Origin: CCY15215 sp039194995
GTDB lineage: Bacteria; Cyanobacteriota; Cyanobacteriia; Cyanobacteriales; Spirulinaceae
Length of the DNA stretch: 64,000 nucleotides
Assembly: GCA_039194995.1 (NCBI GenBank)
Contig: JBCCVR010000004.1
Coordinates: forward strand, 18,883-82,882
Direction: 5' to 3'
The notes below the pieces were generated by a model that had not been told where the DNA came from, searched no databases, and saw nothing but the letters and a program-made list of their open reading frames with translations. Of this stretch, positions 43,412 through 52,454 are shown piece after piece. The position numbers were made by a program, and so were the translations under genes. Every line of letters starts with the position of its first letter. The first letter of the stretch is position 1.

Positions 43412-44287
43412 ATGAATATCAACAAACAAACCATGCCTAAACCAGACCCATCTCCCACCTATCCCCAACCCAAAGACCAAGAGGGGAATAATCAACAAGC
43501 TGAAATCGGCGAAACGATTTTGCAAGCCGAAGATATTTCCGTTTCCTATCATGGTACCCTAGCATTACAAAATGTCAATTTAGAAATCTACAAAAATCAA
43601 ATTACGGGTTTTATCGGGCCGTCGGGATGTGGAAAAAGTACGTTTTTGAGATGTTTCAATCGTCTTAACGACCTCATTCCCGAAACGCGAACGACAGGAA
43701 AAATCCGCTTTTTTGGGCAAAGTATTCGCCGCATGAATCCGGTAGAAGTGCGCCGCCGCATCGGTATGGTTTTTCAACGTCCCAATCCTTTTCCCAAATC
43801 AATTTACGATAATATTGCCGTCGCTTTACGGGTCAATGGCTATCGCGGCAATCTTGACGATCGCGTCGAAACGGCGTTGCGTCATGTCGGACTCTGGGAT
43901 GAGGTCAAAAATAAACTCAAGAAAAATGCCCTCGATCTATCGGGAGGACAACAGCAACGCTTGTGTATTGCCCGCACGATTGCCCTGAACCCGGAAGTGA
44001 TTCTCATGGACGAACCCACCGCAGCTTTAGATCCGATTTCGGCAGGACGAGTGAATGATTTGCTAATGACAATGCGGCAATACTATACGATCGTTCTTAT
44101 TACCCATAATCTCAAACAAGCCGCATTAATTACCGATCGCGTTGCCTTTTTCAATATGGAAACGAATGCCGAGGGCGATCGGGTGGGTAAGCTCATCGAA
44201 TACGCCCCAACTCTCGATATTTTCGTCAATCCCTCTCAACAAACAACGTGGGATTATGTTATTCCGGGATCGCGTTATGCGTCTTAA
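43412..44287 (+). CDS. pstB: Phosphate ABC transporter ATPase PstB
   Basis: A 291-residue ATPase with Walker A GPSGCGKST, signature LSGGQQQRLCIAR, Walker B VILMDEPTAALD, and the VVFQRPNPFP region that is diagnostic for PstB. It has a 40-residue N-terminal extension absent from most PstB proteins, rich in proline and glutamine. It lies 30 bases after the fused permease gene and gives the second part of the transporter. phoU and pstS are absent from this window. Confidence 0.97.
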   Translation: MNINKQTMPKPDPSPTYPQPKDQEGNNQQAEIGETILQAEDISVSYHGTLALQNVNLEIYKNQITGFIGPSGCGKSTFLRCFNRLNDLIPETRTTGKIRFFGQSIRRMNPVEVRRRIGMVFQRPNPFPKSIYDNIAVALRVNGYRGNLDDRVETALRHVGLWDEVKNKLKKNALDLSGGQQQRLCIARTIALNPEVILMDEPTAALDPISAGRVNDLLMTMRQYYTIVLITHNLKQAALITDRVAFFNMETNAEGDRVGKLIEYAPTLDIFVNPSQQTTWDYVIPGSRYAS

Positions 44288-44294
44288 GGGGTAA

Positions 44295-44345
44295 CGCTTC
44301 GGCTTGCTTCGGCATCGCTCAGCACAAGTCGCTCAGCGCGAGTGG
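44295..44345. repeat. Short direct repeats
   Basis: Two copies of GCTTCGG (44296, 44306) and two of CGCTCAGC (44316, 44330) in a 50-base block after pstB. It resembles the block at 17580 in style and is probably a dispersed repeat. Confidence 0.6.
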
Positions 44346-44464
44346 GTAATCGATCGGACAAGAATTTTTTATTCCCTCTCGGGGAACACATTGATTTTCG
44401 TCGATCCCGGCAAACTGTAAGATTAATTTAAGAATTAAAGCAATTTAAAGAGGAATCTTACAGT

Positions 44465-46663
44465 ATGGCTGTTGCTACCGCAATCCCGGCATTTTGTCAA
44501 GGAATTCAGTATTTTAGCGAAACATTACCGGAGTTTGACAAATACGGAAAAACTCCCGCCATTGGAGAAGGACAGACCGCAATTAATTCCCCGCAAGATC
44601 CCGCCGCAGTTTATCAAACTCTGTTGTTGGCCGATGCCTTGCGCTATTTAACCCTGCAAATTACCGCCTCAAAAGCCTCGGGACATCCCGGCGGATTTGC
44701 CAGTATTGCTGACGGAATCGCCGCTTTAGTGATGTTGGGTTACAAAAATATTATCACCGAAGTCGGCCACCACGCTCCCGGATTTTACAGCAATATGTTC
44801 ATCGATCGCTCTCTCGAAGCGATGGGCATTGAAACCGTACAACAGATGCGCGATCGCTATCGGGAGACTGACGGTCTTCTCGGTCACTTATCCGGGCAAA
44901 TTCCCGGTCTCCTCAACCCCGCAGGACCCTTGGGACAAGGACAGCATTTCGCGATGGCGGGGGCAAAGTTACACCCCGGCACATTATTCCCCGTCACGAT
45001 TGGAGACGGCGGCTTAGGTGAACCTTATGTGATGAGCAGTTTCGGTCATTTTAATACGGCTTATCCTAAAGTGACCAATTTCTTGCCGATTTTGGTTTGG
45101 AATGGCTATTCCCAAGAACATCACAGCATGGTTTCCACCAAAACCAATGACGAAATGATCGAATATTGGGGTGGAAATGGGTTTAAAGAAATCTTCCTCG
45201 TGGATGCCAAAGATTACGACGATGCCAAACAAGCGGGCGATTATGTAGATAGTACCGCCTTTTCCTTAACAAAGCGCATGGCATTTGTAGAAGCTGTATT
45301 GGATGCCACGGATCGGGCGGCAAAATGTGCTTTAAATGGAGAATTAACGGTTTTAATTATCAAACAATTAAAAGGTGCAGGAGTCCATAAGCGCGGGGCA
45401 AAAGCTCATAACCTTTACCCTGGAGATACGACAGAAAAAGATTATATTGTCGAGGCTTTAAAAACCCGAGCATTAACCCCAGAAGCATGGGAATTAGTCC
45501 GGGAAAACTGCACGCGATCGCAGGGCGGCCCTGCATCTCAAACCGTGGTCACGGAGAAAGAATATCCCTTACCGGATTTGGGAGAATTACCGTTAGAAGA
45601 ATTTGCCGTGGGAGGTGATAAAAAAGTCGCGACGACGGCAATGGGAGCGATCGTGGGTGCTGTGGGACAAAAAGATCCCAAGTTTGTTTTAACCAATGCG
45701 GATGGAAATGCCGCATCGGGAATTAATAACGTTAATATTGCGCTCAAAATCGTTCATCCGACAGTTGATGCGGACTATTTCCAGCAACCCGACGGACAAG
45801 TTTACGAACCTTTAAGCGAAGATGCTTGTGCGGGTTTAGCAGCAGGTTTAGCTTTATTTGGGGCGCGGACTTTATGGTGTTCTTACGAATCTTTTGCCAT
45901 CAACGGTTTACCCATTTGGCAGACTGTCACCCAAGCAATGGCAGAATTGCGTCATGTGACCCCTTCTACGATTACTTTATTCACGGCAGGAGCATTAGAA
46001 CAAGGGCGAAATGGTTGGACGCACCAACGCCCGGAAATTGAAAACTATTTTGCTGCATTAATGCGCAACGGCAATGTTTTCCCCTTATTCCCCTGCGATG
46101 CCAATAGTATTCAAGCCTGCTATGAATGGGCTTTGGGAACAAAAAATAAAGGCATTACCATTACTGCTTCTAAATCGCCTTTACCAATTCGCAGCACCTT
46201 TGCACAAACCCGTGAAGGTTTGGAAAATGGCGGCTTTATCGTGCAAGAAACTGCGGGAGAAAAGATGGTCGTTTTTGCCGTGATTGGCGATATGACCTTA
46301 ATTCCGGCTTTGGATGCCGCAGCGCAATTAGCAACTCAAGGAATTGGCTCGAAAATTGTCAGCATTATCAGTCCCCGTCGCTTATATCGTCCTGCGGATA
46401 CAGCTTATGAAACTTGTTCCGAATCCGATGGCGGTTTCTTAGATAATGAAGGGTTTGAAAAGTTGTTAGGCGGCGATGTTTTACTGGGCATTACCGGCGG
46501 TTCTTCTGCCATGTTAGAACCCGTCATGTTGCGGAGTTCTTCAGTACGAGATACCTTTGCATGGAAGCGCGGCGAAACTGCTTCGAGTGCGGGTGCGGTA
46601 ATGGCATTAAATGGTTTAACGGCTGAGGCTTTTGTGAAGCGTGCCGTTGAATTATTGGGTTAG
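44465..46663 (+). CDS. Transketolase-like ThDP enzyme
   Basis: A 732-residue enzyme with the three-part transketolase plan. The thiamine-diphosphate domain shows KASGHPGG, the GDG...N signature in TIGDGGLGEPY and LVWNGYSQEHHS, and the second domain shows NADGNAASGINNVN with the transketolase C-terminal fold near the end. It is not a standard Calvin-cycle transketolase (whose motifs differ) nor phosphoketolase. It may act on a different sugar phosphate or be a group of related cyanobacterial enzymes not characterised by me. An AGAGGAA site precedes the ATG by ten bases; it is monocistronic with a terminator eight bases after its stop. Confidence 0.8.
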   Translation: MAVATAIPAFCQGIQYFSETLPEFDKYGKTPAIGEGQTAINSPQDPAAVYQTLLLADALRYLTLQITASKASGHPGGFASIADGIAALVMLGYKNIITEVGHHAPGFYSNMFIDRSLEAMGIETVQQMRDRYRETDGLLGHLSGQIPGLLNPAGPLGQGQHFAMAGAKLHPGTLFPVTIGDGGLGEPYVMSSFGHFNTAYPKVTNFLPILVWNGYSQEHHSMVSTKTNDEMIEYWGGNGFKEIFLVDAKDYDDAKQAGDYVDSTAFSLTKRMAFVEAVLDATDRAAKCALNGELTVLIIKQLKGAGVHKRGAKAHNLYPGDTTEKDYIVEALKTRALTPEAWELVRENCTRSQGGPASQTVVTEKEYPLPDLGELPLEEFAVGGDKKVATTAMGAIVGAVGQKDPKFVLTNADGNAASGINNVNIALKIVHPTVDADYFQQPDGQVYEPLSEDACAGLAAGLALFGARTLWCSYESFAINGLPIWQTVTQAMAELRHVTPSTITLFTAGALEQGRNGWTHQRPEIENYFAALMRNGNVFPLFPCDANSIQACYEWALGTKNKGITITASKSPLPIRSTFAQTREGLENGGFIVQETAGEKMVVFAVIGDMTLIPALDAAAQLATQGIGSKIVSIISPRRLYRPADTAYETCSESDGGFLDNEGFEKLLGGDVLLGITGGSSAMLEPVMLRSSSVRDTFAWKRGETASSAGAVMALNGLTAEAFVKRAVELLG

Positions 46664-46670
46664 TTGATCG

Positions 46671-46689
46671 GGGCAGGCAATACCTGCCC
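46671..46689 (+). terminator. Rho-independent-type hairpin
   Basis: GGGCAGG, five-base loop, CCTGCCC then TTTCCC: a seven-pair GC stem with a short T-run directly after the transketolase-like gene. Confidence 0.7.
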
Positions 46690-46880
46690 TTTCCCATAGG
46701 TTTGTGGCGTTGACGATCTATGGAATTAGAAAGAAAAATCATCGAAGAGATGCAAGGAAAAGAAGGACAAATTCAGATAAAAAGTGGCTACTGACGCGCT
46801 TGATCGAAAATGCGATCGAGTCAGATTATGATGGAGCAGGCGAATGCAATACCCCGAACACTCGCAAAAACTCGAACGCA

Positions 46881-48023
46881 ATGAAAAGACGCTGCTTCTT
46901 CCAACTGGCAACGGCAATATCAGGCTCGATTCTCTTGGGCAAAAATCTGGTTGGCTGCACGGCAAATTCCCAAATAGAAAATAACAGCACTGCGACTATG
47001 GCTGCGAATTCTTCTTTTTGCATGCCCGATGAAGCTGCACCCCATTTGTGTACTTGGATGGCATTTCGTGCCAACCCAGATGTTTATACTTTTGGACGCG
47101 AACACGTTTCAGCAGTCCAAGATACTATCGCTCGAGTTGCCAAAACAATCGTTCAATACGAACCCGTGAAAATGTTAGTTTGCGAGGAAGATTATGACAT
47201 TGCGCGGCGGAAATGTGGTTCTGATGTCGAGTCGATCGTGCAACCGATTGACGATCTGTGGATGCGAGATACAGGACCCATTTTTGTGGTGAACGAACAA
47301 AGGGAAAAGGCAGCCGTTGACTTTAATTTTAATGGCTGGGGAAACAAAGCGTACCACGAGAATGATGCAGAAACTGCCCCATTTGTTGCCAAGAAAGCGG
47401 GAGTACCTCTCATTACTACAAAACTCACCTGCGAGGGCGGTGGGATTGAGGTAGATGGTCGCGGTACGGCAATTATAACGGAAAGCTGTATTATTAACGA
47501 CAATCGCAATCCGGGCTGGAGTAAAATCGATTGCGAGCGAGAATTAAAAGCATTATTGGGACTGCAGAAAATCATTTGGTTGCCCGGTATTCGCGGGGTC
47601 GATATTACCGACGGACATACGGATTTTTATGCCCGTTTTACCCGTCCCGGAGTTGTTGTTGCCGGGTACGATCCCAATCCCGAATCTCCCGACCATCTCA
47701 TAACAAAAAAGCACCTTGAAATCTTAGAGTCCCAAACCGATGCTGATGGAAACGATCTTGAAGTTGTCGTCTTAGAAGGGCCGAGTAGAATCCGTGAAGG
47801 ATATGATTGGGATGATTTTTTTGCAGCCGGATATATTAACTTTTACGTCCTCAATGGTGCTGTTCTGCTGCCCGAATTTGGCGATCGCTATTGCGATCGC
47901 AATGCCAAAGAAATTTTAGAAGGACTATTCCCCGATCGCGACATTATTCAACTCAATATCGATGAAATTGCGGCCGAAGGCGGTGGCATTCACTGCATGA
48001 CGCAACAAGAACCTTTAGTTTGA
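46881..48023 (+). CDS. Exported agmatine deiminase, copy 1
   Basis: From the ATG at 46881 the 380-residue protein begins with a twin-arginine-like leader (MKRRCFFQLA) and a lipobox, LVGC26. The rest is the agmatine/peptidyl-arginine deiminase fold with WMRDTGP, CEGGGIEVDGRG, the histidine in DGHTDFYARF and the nucleophile cysteine in GGGIHCMTQQ near residue 372. Agmatine deiminase makes N-carbamoylputrescine from agmatine; the exported form may use extracellular substrate. A nearly identical gene follows 113 bases downstream, so it is a tandem duplication. A longer TTG-start frame to 46704 is not supported. Confidence 0.9.
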   Translation: MKRRCFFQLATAISGSILLGKNLVGCTANSQIENNSTATMAANSSFCMPDEAAPHLCTWMAFRANPDVYTFGREHVSAVQDTIARVAKTIVQYEPVKMLVCEEDYDIARRKCGSDVESIVQPIDDLWMRDTGPIFVVNEQREKAAVDFNFNGWGNKAYHENDAETAPFVAKKAGVPLITTKLTCEGGGIEVDGRGTAIITESCIINDNRNPGWSKIDCERELKALLGLQKIIWLPGIRGVDITDGHTDFYARFTRPGVVVAGYDPNPESPDHLITKKHLEILESQTDADGNDLEVVVLEGPSRIREGYDWDDFFAAGYINFYVLNGAVLLPEFGDRYCDRNAKEILEGLFPDRDIIQLNIDEIAAEGGGIHCMTQQEPLV

Positions 48024-48136
48024 AAACAAAATCTGGCAAGATTCGGAGTCGATCTCCCCATCAAACTGAGAAAAGGGTAGAATAAAGCCAGTAAAAACGT
48101 GGCGATATTTCTCCGATCGAATAATACTCCAATATT

Positions 48137-49267
48137 ATGAAAAGACGCTCTTTTCTGCAATTGACAGCAGCAACATCCGGATCGATTCTCTTGGGCAAAA
48201 ATCTGGTTGGCTGCGCGGCAACTCCTCAAGTCGAAAATCATACTGCTGCTATGGCTGCAAACTCTTCTTTTTTCATGCCCGACGAAGGCGAACCCCATTT
48301 GTGTACTTGGATGGCATTTAGTGCCAGTCCGGATATTTGGGGACGCGAATATGCCGAGGGAGTCCAAGATAATCTCGCTGAAATTGCCAACACCATCGCC
48401 CGCTACGAACTCGTGAAAATGTTAGTTCGCGAGGAAGATTACGATATTGCCCGGCGGAAATGCGCCTCAGAAGTCGAGTTAATCATTCAACCCATTGACG
48501 ATTTGTGGATGCGAGATACTGGCCCCGTTTTTGTCGTCAACGAACAGGGAGAAAAAGCAGGCGTTGACTTTAATTTTAACGGTTGGGGAAACAAGCAAAG
48601 GCACGAGCTCGATGCAGAAGTCGCCCAGTTTGTCGCCCGAGAAGCGGGAGTTCCCGTCATTAACACAGAACTCGTCTTTGAAGGAGGAGGAATTGAGGTA
48701 GACGGTCGCGGCACGGCAATTGTAACGGAAAGTTGTATTATCAATGACAATCGCAATCCGGGCTGGAGTAAAGCCGATTGCGAAAAAGAATTAAAAGCAC
48801 TGCTGGGACTGCGGAAAATCGTTTGGTTACCCGGTATTCGTGGGGCTGACATTACTGACGGACATACGGATTTTTACGCCCGTTTTGCCCGCCCCGGGGT
48901 TGTCCTTGCCGCATACGATCCCGATCCCGAATCTCCCGACCATTCAGTGACGAAAAAGCACCTTGAAATCTTAGAAACCCAAACCGATGCAGATGGAAAC
49001 GAACTCGAAGTTGTCGTGTTAGAGGCACCGACAAGAATTCGCGAGGGGTATAGTTGGGATGATTTTGCAGCCGGATATATTAATTTTTACGTCTGCAACG
49101 GTGCCGTGCTGCTGCCCGAATTTGGCGATCGCAATGCCGATCGCAATGCTAAAGAAGCTCTAGAGAGATTGTTTGACGATCGCGACATCATCCAACTCAA
49201 TATTGACGAAATAGCGGCAGGCGGCGGCGGGATTCACTGTACGACCCAACAAGAACCTTTAGTTTAA
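48137..49267 (+). CDS. Exported agmatine deiminase, copy 2
   Basis: A 376-residue paralogue of the preceding protein, with leader MKRRSFLQLT (closer to the canonical RRxFLK), lipobox cysteine 26 and the same catalytic residues (WMRDTGP, EGGGIEVDGRG, DGHTDFYARF, GGGIHCTTQQ). The copies diverge most in residues 50-90. Both copies appear intact, so the duplication has kept function, perhaps with different substrate range or regulation. It is 113 bases after copy 1 on the same strand. Confidence 0.9.
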   Translation: MKRRSFLQLTAATSGSILLGKNLVGCAATPQVENHTAAMAANSSFFMPDEGEPHLCTWMAFSASPDIWGREYAEGVQDNLAEIANTIARYELVKMLVREEDYDIARRKCASEVELIIQPIDDLWMRDTGPVFVVNEQGEKAGVDFNFNGWGNKQRHELDAEVAQFVAREAGVPVINTELVFEGGGIEVDGRGTAIVTESCIINDNRNPGWSKADCEKELKALLGLRKIVWLPGIRGADITDGHTDFYARFARPGVVLAAYDPDPESPDHSVTKKHLEILETQTDADGNELEVVVLEAPTRIREGYSWDDFAAGYINFYVCNGAVLLPEFGDRNADRNAKEALERLFDDRDIIQLNIDEIAAGGGGIHCTTQQEPLV

Positions 49268-49357
49268 ACTTTTTTTACAAAAGTAATAAAATTTACCTCC
49301 AACTATTAGGGGGTATTTTTTTACTTGCGATAGAATACCAAAAACGCATCTATTTTC

Positions 49358-50701
49358 ATGGAATCACAAAATAAAATTGCTTTTACAGAAGCACTTTTAC
49401 ATTATCAACAAGCGATCGCGATTTTAAATACAAATGAATCCCCAAATCTTGCCCAAATTCTGACTGCATTAACCAGTCGCGATGTCGTAGAAGCAGCGCG
49501 GACGGATTTATCAGAACTCAATGGAGAGCGTCTTGCCGAACTGGTGGAACTGGACGATCGCTTACAACAATGCGCGGGCGCGATCGCCGCCCATCCCCAA
49601 ATCGAACAATGTCGAAATACCCTACAGCCGCATCAAACAGCTTGGTGGTGGTTTCTCAAAGCCCCACCGCCGCCCCCGCCAAAACCCTCAAAATACGCTA
49701 AGTTATTCGAACAGGATTGGCTCTGGAATTTCCTCACCGTTGTTTGTTTGGTGGGTGCGGGAACTTTTGCCACAGACACCGTGCAAAAATTGTCGAGCGA
49801 AAATCTAAACTTATTACAAACTTTTAGTACGATCGGTCAAGGTGCGGGACTCGTTCTCGTGACGGGTGGAACCCTAACCGACAAAGGACAAAAAGTCGTT
49901 CGCGAGACCCTCGCCGATATGGGCATTAAACCCAAATATCAAGCAGAGGCGACTTTGGGTTTCGCTGCGTTGTTATTGGGTGTCACCTATGCTGCCAATG
50001 CGTCTATTCCCAATCTCGGCCAATCATTCTATCGTCGGGGGTTAAGCCATTACAATAACGGTTACGTCGATAAAGCCAGACTCAGTTTTGAAGAGGCACT
50101 CTCCCTCGCTCCCGATGATGCCAACATTAATGTTGCTTTGGGGAATGTTTACGAAACTTTTATGATGCAAGAAAAAGCAGAAGAGCAATATTCCGAAGCG
50201 ATTTTAGCGGGTATACCGGAAGCACTGAATGGACTAGGACGAACGAATCTGCGATTAGCAACAGATTTTGACCGTCTGGTTCGTGCAGAAGGACTATTTC
50301 GCTTGGGATTGGCTCAATCTGACCTTCCTGATTATCTTATCGCTGCAATGCACGGACATCTGGGATTTACCCTCATTCGTCAAGTGGAATCAGGCAATTT
50401 TTCAGAGGTCATCATTCAAGCAAGATATACCGAAGCAGAACAAAACTTCAAAGCTGCGATCGCACTCGAAAGCAAGATCGATGATGAACTTCCGGGAATG
50501 GGGATGAGTTATTGTTATCTCGGAATTTTATATGACAAACAAGAAAAAACTGCGGCTGCTCGGGAGGCTTGGCAAGATTGTCAGAACAAAGCCTTCCCTG
50601 CCAGTTATAACGAGTATGAAGATATTGTTATTTATGGTACGCCAGAAATTGCCGAAAATGTCAATACGACGAAAATTATACGATTCGTTCAAAGCGATTG
50701 A
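49358..50701 (+). CDS. Membrane-TPR protein, copy 1
   Basis: The 447-residue protein has an N-terminal helical region, a W-rich stretch AWWWFLKAPPPPPPK near 95-109, hydrophobic segments at about 124-140, 158-172 and 199-215, and TPR-like repeats from about 226 to the end (GLSHYNNGYVDKARLSFEEA). A close paralogue lies immediately downstream. Such a plan suggests a membrane scaffold with a cytoplasmic or periplasmic repeat domain. No known family was recognised for the N-terminal half. Confidence 0.75.
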   Translation: MESQNKIAFTEALLHYQQAIAILNTNESPNLAQILTALTSRDVVEAARTDLSELNGERLAELVELDDRLQQCAGAIAAHPQIEQCRNTLQPHQTAWWWFLKAPPPPPPKPSKYAKLFEQDWLWNFLTVVCLVGAGTFATDTVQKLSSENLNLLQTFSTIGQGAGLVLVTGGTLTDKGQKVVRETLADMGIKPKYQAEATLGFAALLLGVTYAANASIPNLGQSFYRRGLSHYNNGYVDKARLSFEEALSLAPDDANINVALGNVYETFMMQEKAEEQYSEAILAGIPEALNGLGRTNLRLATDFDRLVRAEGLFRLGLAQSDLPDYLIAAMHGHLGFTLIRQVESGNFSEVIIQARYTEAEQNFKAAIALESKIDDELPGMGMSYCYLGILYDKQEKTAAAREAWQDCQNKAFPASYNEYEDIVIYGTPEIAENVNTTKIIRFVQSD

Positions 50702-50983
50702 GAATCGCGATTCTTAATAGATCTAGAATATGAGAGGCTCAGTCTCTTTTGTGCAATTTAGAAATTGAGTCGGTTCGGGTTAAAGCGATTGTGCAACTCA
50801 GTAACAAGTCAGAAACAAGTCAGTCAATCCCAGTCGGTAACTCAGTAAGCGATAGGTTTGACTGAATAATATCAGTTTGAGTTAAGCGATTTAACTCCTT
50901 AGACGACCGATCGGGGTTTCAGTCGATCCCGACCTCGCGTTAGAGATTGGTAATTTTCCCTAAAGTCACCCAAGCCAATTATC

Positions 50984-52351
50984 ATGACAGTCCATCTCAA
51001 TCCTCCCATTACGGAAGCCCTCATGGGTTACCAGAACGCGATCGCCGAACTGAGTCTGTACAGATCGCCCCAACTGCCTCGAGTCTTGGCGGTTTTATTG
51101 GCACGAGACGAGGTGGAAGCCTTACGGAATAATGGCTCGGAATTGACCGGAAATTCCTTGGCCGAATTGGTGGCCCTTGATGCTCGCTTGCGAGAATCGG
51201 CCGGGGCGATCGCGTCTCATCCCCAGTTCGAACAATGTCGTCAGACGAGACAGCCACCAGAAAGCGCTTGGTGGTGGTTTTTGGAAGTCCCGCCTTCTCC
51301 GCCACCCAAAATCGCTCATTTCGATTGGTTGTGGGGCTTTCTAACCGTTGCCTGTTTGGTGGGTGCGGGAACTTATGCAACGAATACAGTCAACGCATTT
51401 TCCCATGAAAGCCTAGCTTTATTAAAAACATTTAGTACCATCAGTCAAGGTGCGGGTTTGGTTTTAGTCACGAGCGGCACATTAACCGATAAAGGTCAAA
51501 AAGTCGTTCGCAATAGCCTCGTGAAAATTGGCATCAGAGGGGAATACGAAGCTGTCGCAACTTTTGGTATCGCCGCAATTTTGTTCGCTGCTACTTATGG
51601 TGTAAATGCTTTCATTCCCAATTTTGGCCGATATTTTTATTTTCAAGGCTTGAAAGATTATGAAAATGGTTATATCTCTCGAGCGCAAGCCAATTTTGAA
51701 AGGGCGGAATCTCTGGCACCTCAAAGTGTAGAGATCGATCTGGCCTTGGGAGATGTTTATGAAACTTTTTCCAAGCACGAACAAGCCTATAAATTGTACG
51801 AAGTCGGGATTAGAGCGGGGAGACCTTATGCTTTTAATGGTGCGGGACGAGCGCAAATGCGAATGGCAACGACCATTGACGATCTCGTGCAAGCAGAATC
51901 AATATTTCGCTTGGGATTAGCACAGCCGACTGCCCGAGATAATTTAAAATACTACATTTACGGTCATCTCGGATTTACTTTGATTCGTCAAGTGGAATTA
52001 GGCGGCTTCTCCGAAGCAGAAAATCAGATGCTTTACAATCGAGCCGAAGATGCCCTCCTGAAATCCCTCGCTCTAGAAGACAAGGTTGATGAAGAACTAG
52101 CAGGTTGGGGAATGAGTTATTGCTATCTGGGGATTCTCTACGACCAACAAGGGAAAGCCAATCCAGCGCGATCGGCTTGGCGAAATTGTCAAGATAAAGC
52201 CAAACCTGCCAGCAAAGATCAATATCAAGATATTGTCAGTTATGCCAAGCCCGAAGTTGCAGAGAAGATTGATGTGACCAAGATCGTGCAAGTCAGTCCC
52301 TCGAATTTCTTAGAGACAGAAGAGAGCATACAACCCCAATCAAACAATTGA
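50984..52351 (+). CDS. Membrane-TPR protein, copy 2
   Basis: The 455-residue paralogue of the preceding gene. It shares AWWWFLEVPPSPPPK, the membrane region (LWGFLTVACLVGAGTYAT) and the TPR block (GLKDYENGYISRAQANFERA), and ends with a different short tail. A gap of 282 bases with several short AGTC-type repeats (for example AACAAGTCAG at 50803 and 50814) separates the two. They could form homo- or hetero-oligomers; function unknown. Confidence 0.75.
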   Translation: MTVHLNPPITEALMGYQNAIAELSLYRSPQLPRVLAVLLARDEVEALRNNGSELTGNSLAELVALDARLRESAGAIASHPQFEQCRQTRQPPESAWWWFLEVPPSPPPKIAHFDWLWGFLTVACLVGAGTYATNTVNAFSHESLALLKTFSTISQGAGLVLVTSGTLTDKGQKVVRNSLVKIGIRGEYEAVATFGIAAILFAATYGVNAFIPNFGRYFYFQGLKDYENGYISRAQANFERAESLAPQSVEIDLALGDVYETFSKHEQAYKLYEVGIRAGRPYAFNGAGRAQMRMATTIDDLVQAESIFRLGLAQPTARDNLKYYIYGHLGFTLIRQVELGGFSEAENQMLYNRAEDALLKSLALEDKVDEELAGWGMSYCYLGILYDQQGKANPARSAWRNCQDKAKPASKDQYQDIVSYAKPEVAEKIDVTKIVQVSPSNFLETEESIQPQSNN

Positions 52352-52389
52352 GCGGTCACATCAATTCACCGATTTAAAATTACGCTCTC

Positions 52390-52418
52390 TTGTTCAAAGG
52401 GAGGCTGTAAATTATGCT
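52390..52418 (+). promoter_or_regulatory. Sigma-70-type promoter for proA
   Basis: TTGTTC, a 17-base spacer and TATGCT, ending 36 bases before the proA start. The spacing fits a housekeeping promoter; the hexamers are near but not equal to consensus. Confidence 0.45.
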
Positions 52419-52454
52419 ACAATAAAGGAATTTTAGATTATTTGTATTTCATTT

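Noticed and set aside
46720..46794. A 24-codon frame (MELERKIIEEMQGKEGQ...) before the agmatine deiminase
   Set aside because: Too short, with no ribosome site of note; also lies in the tail of a spurious longer frame.
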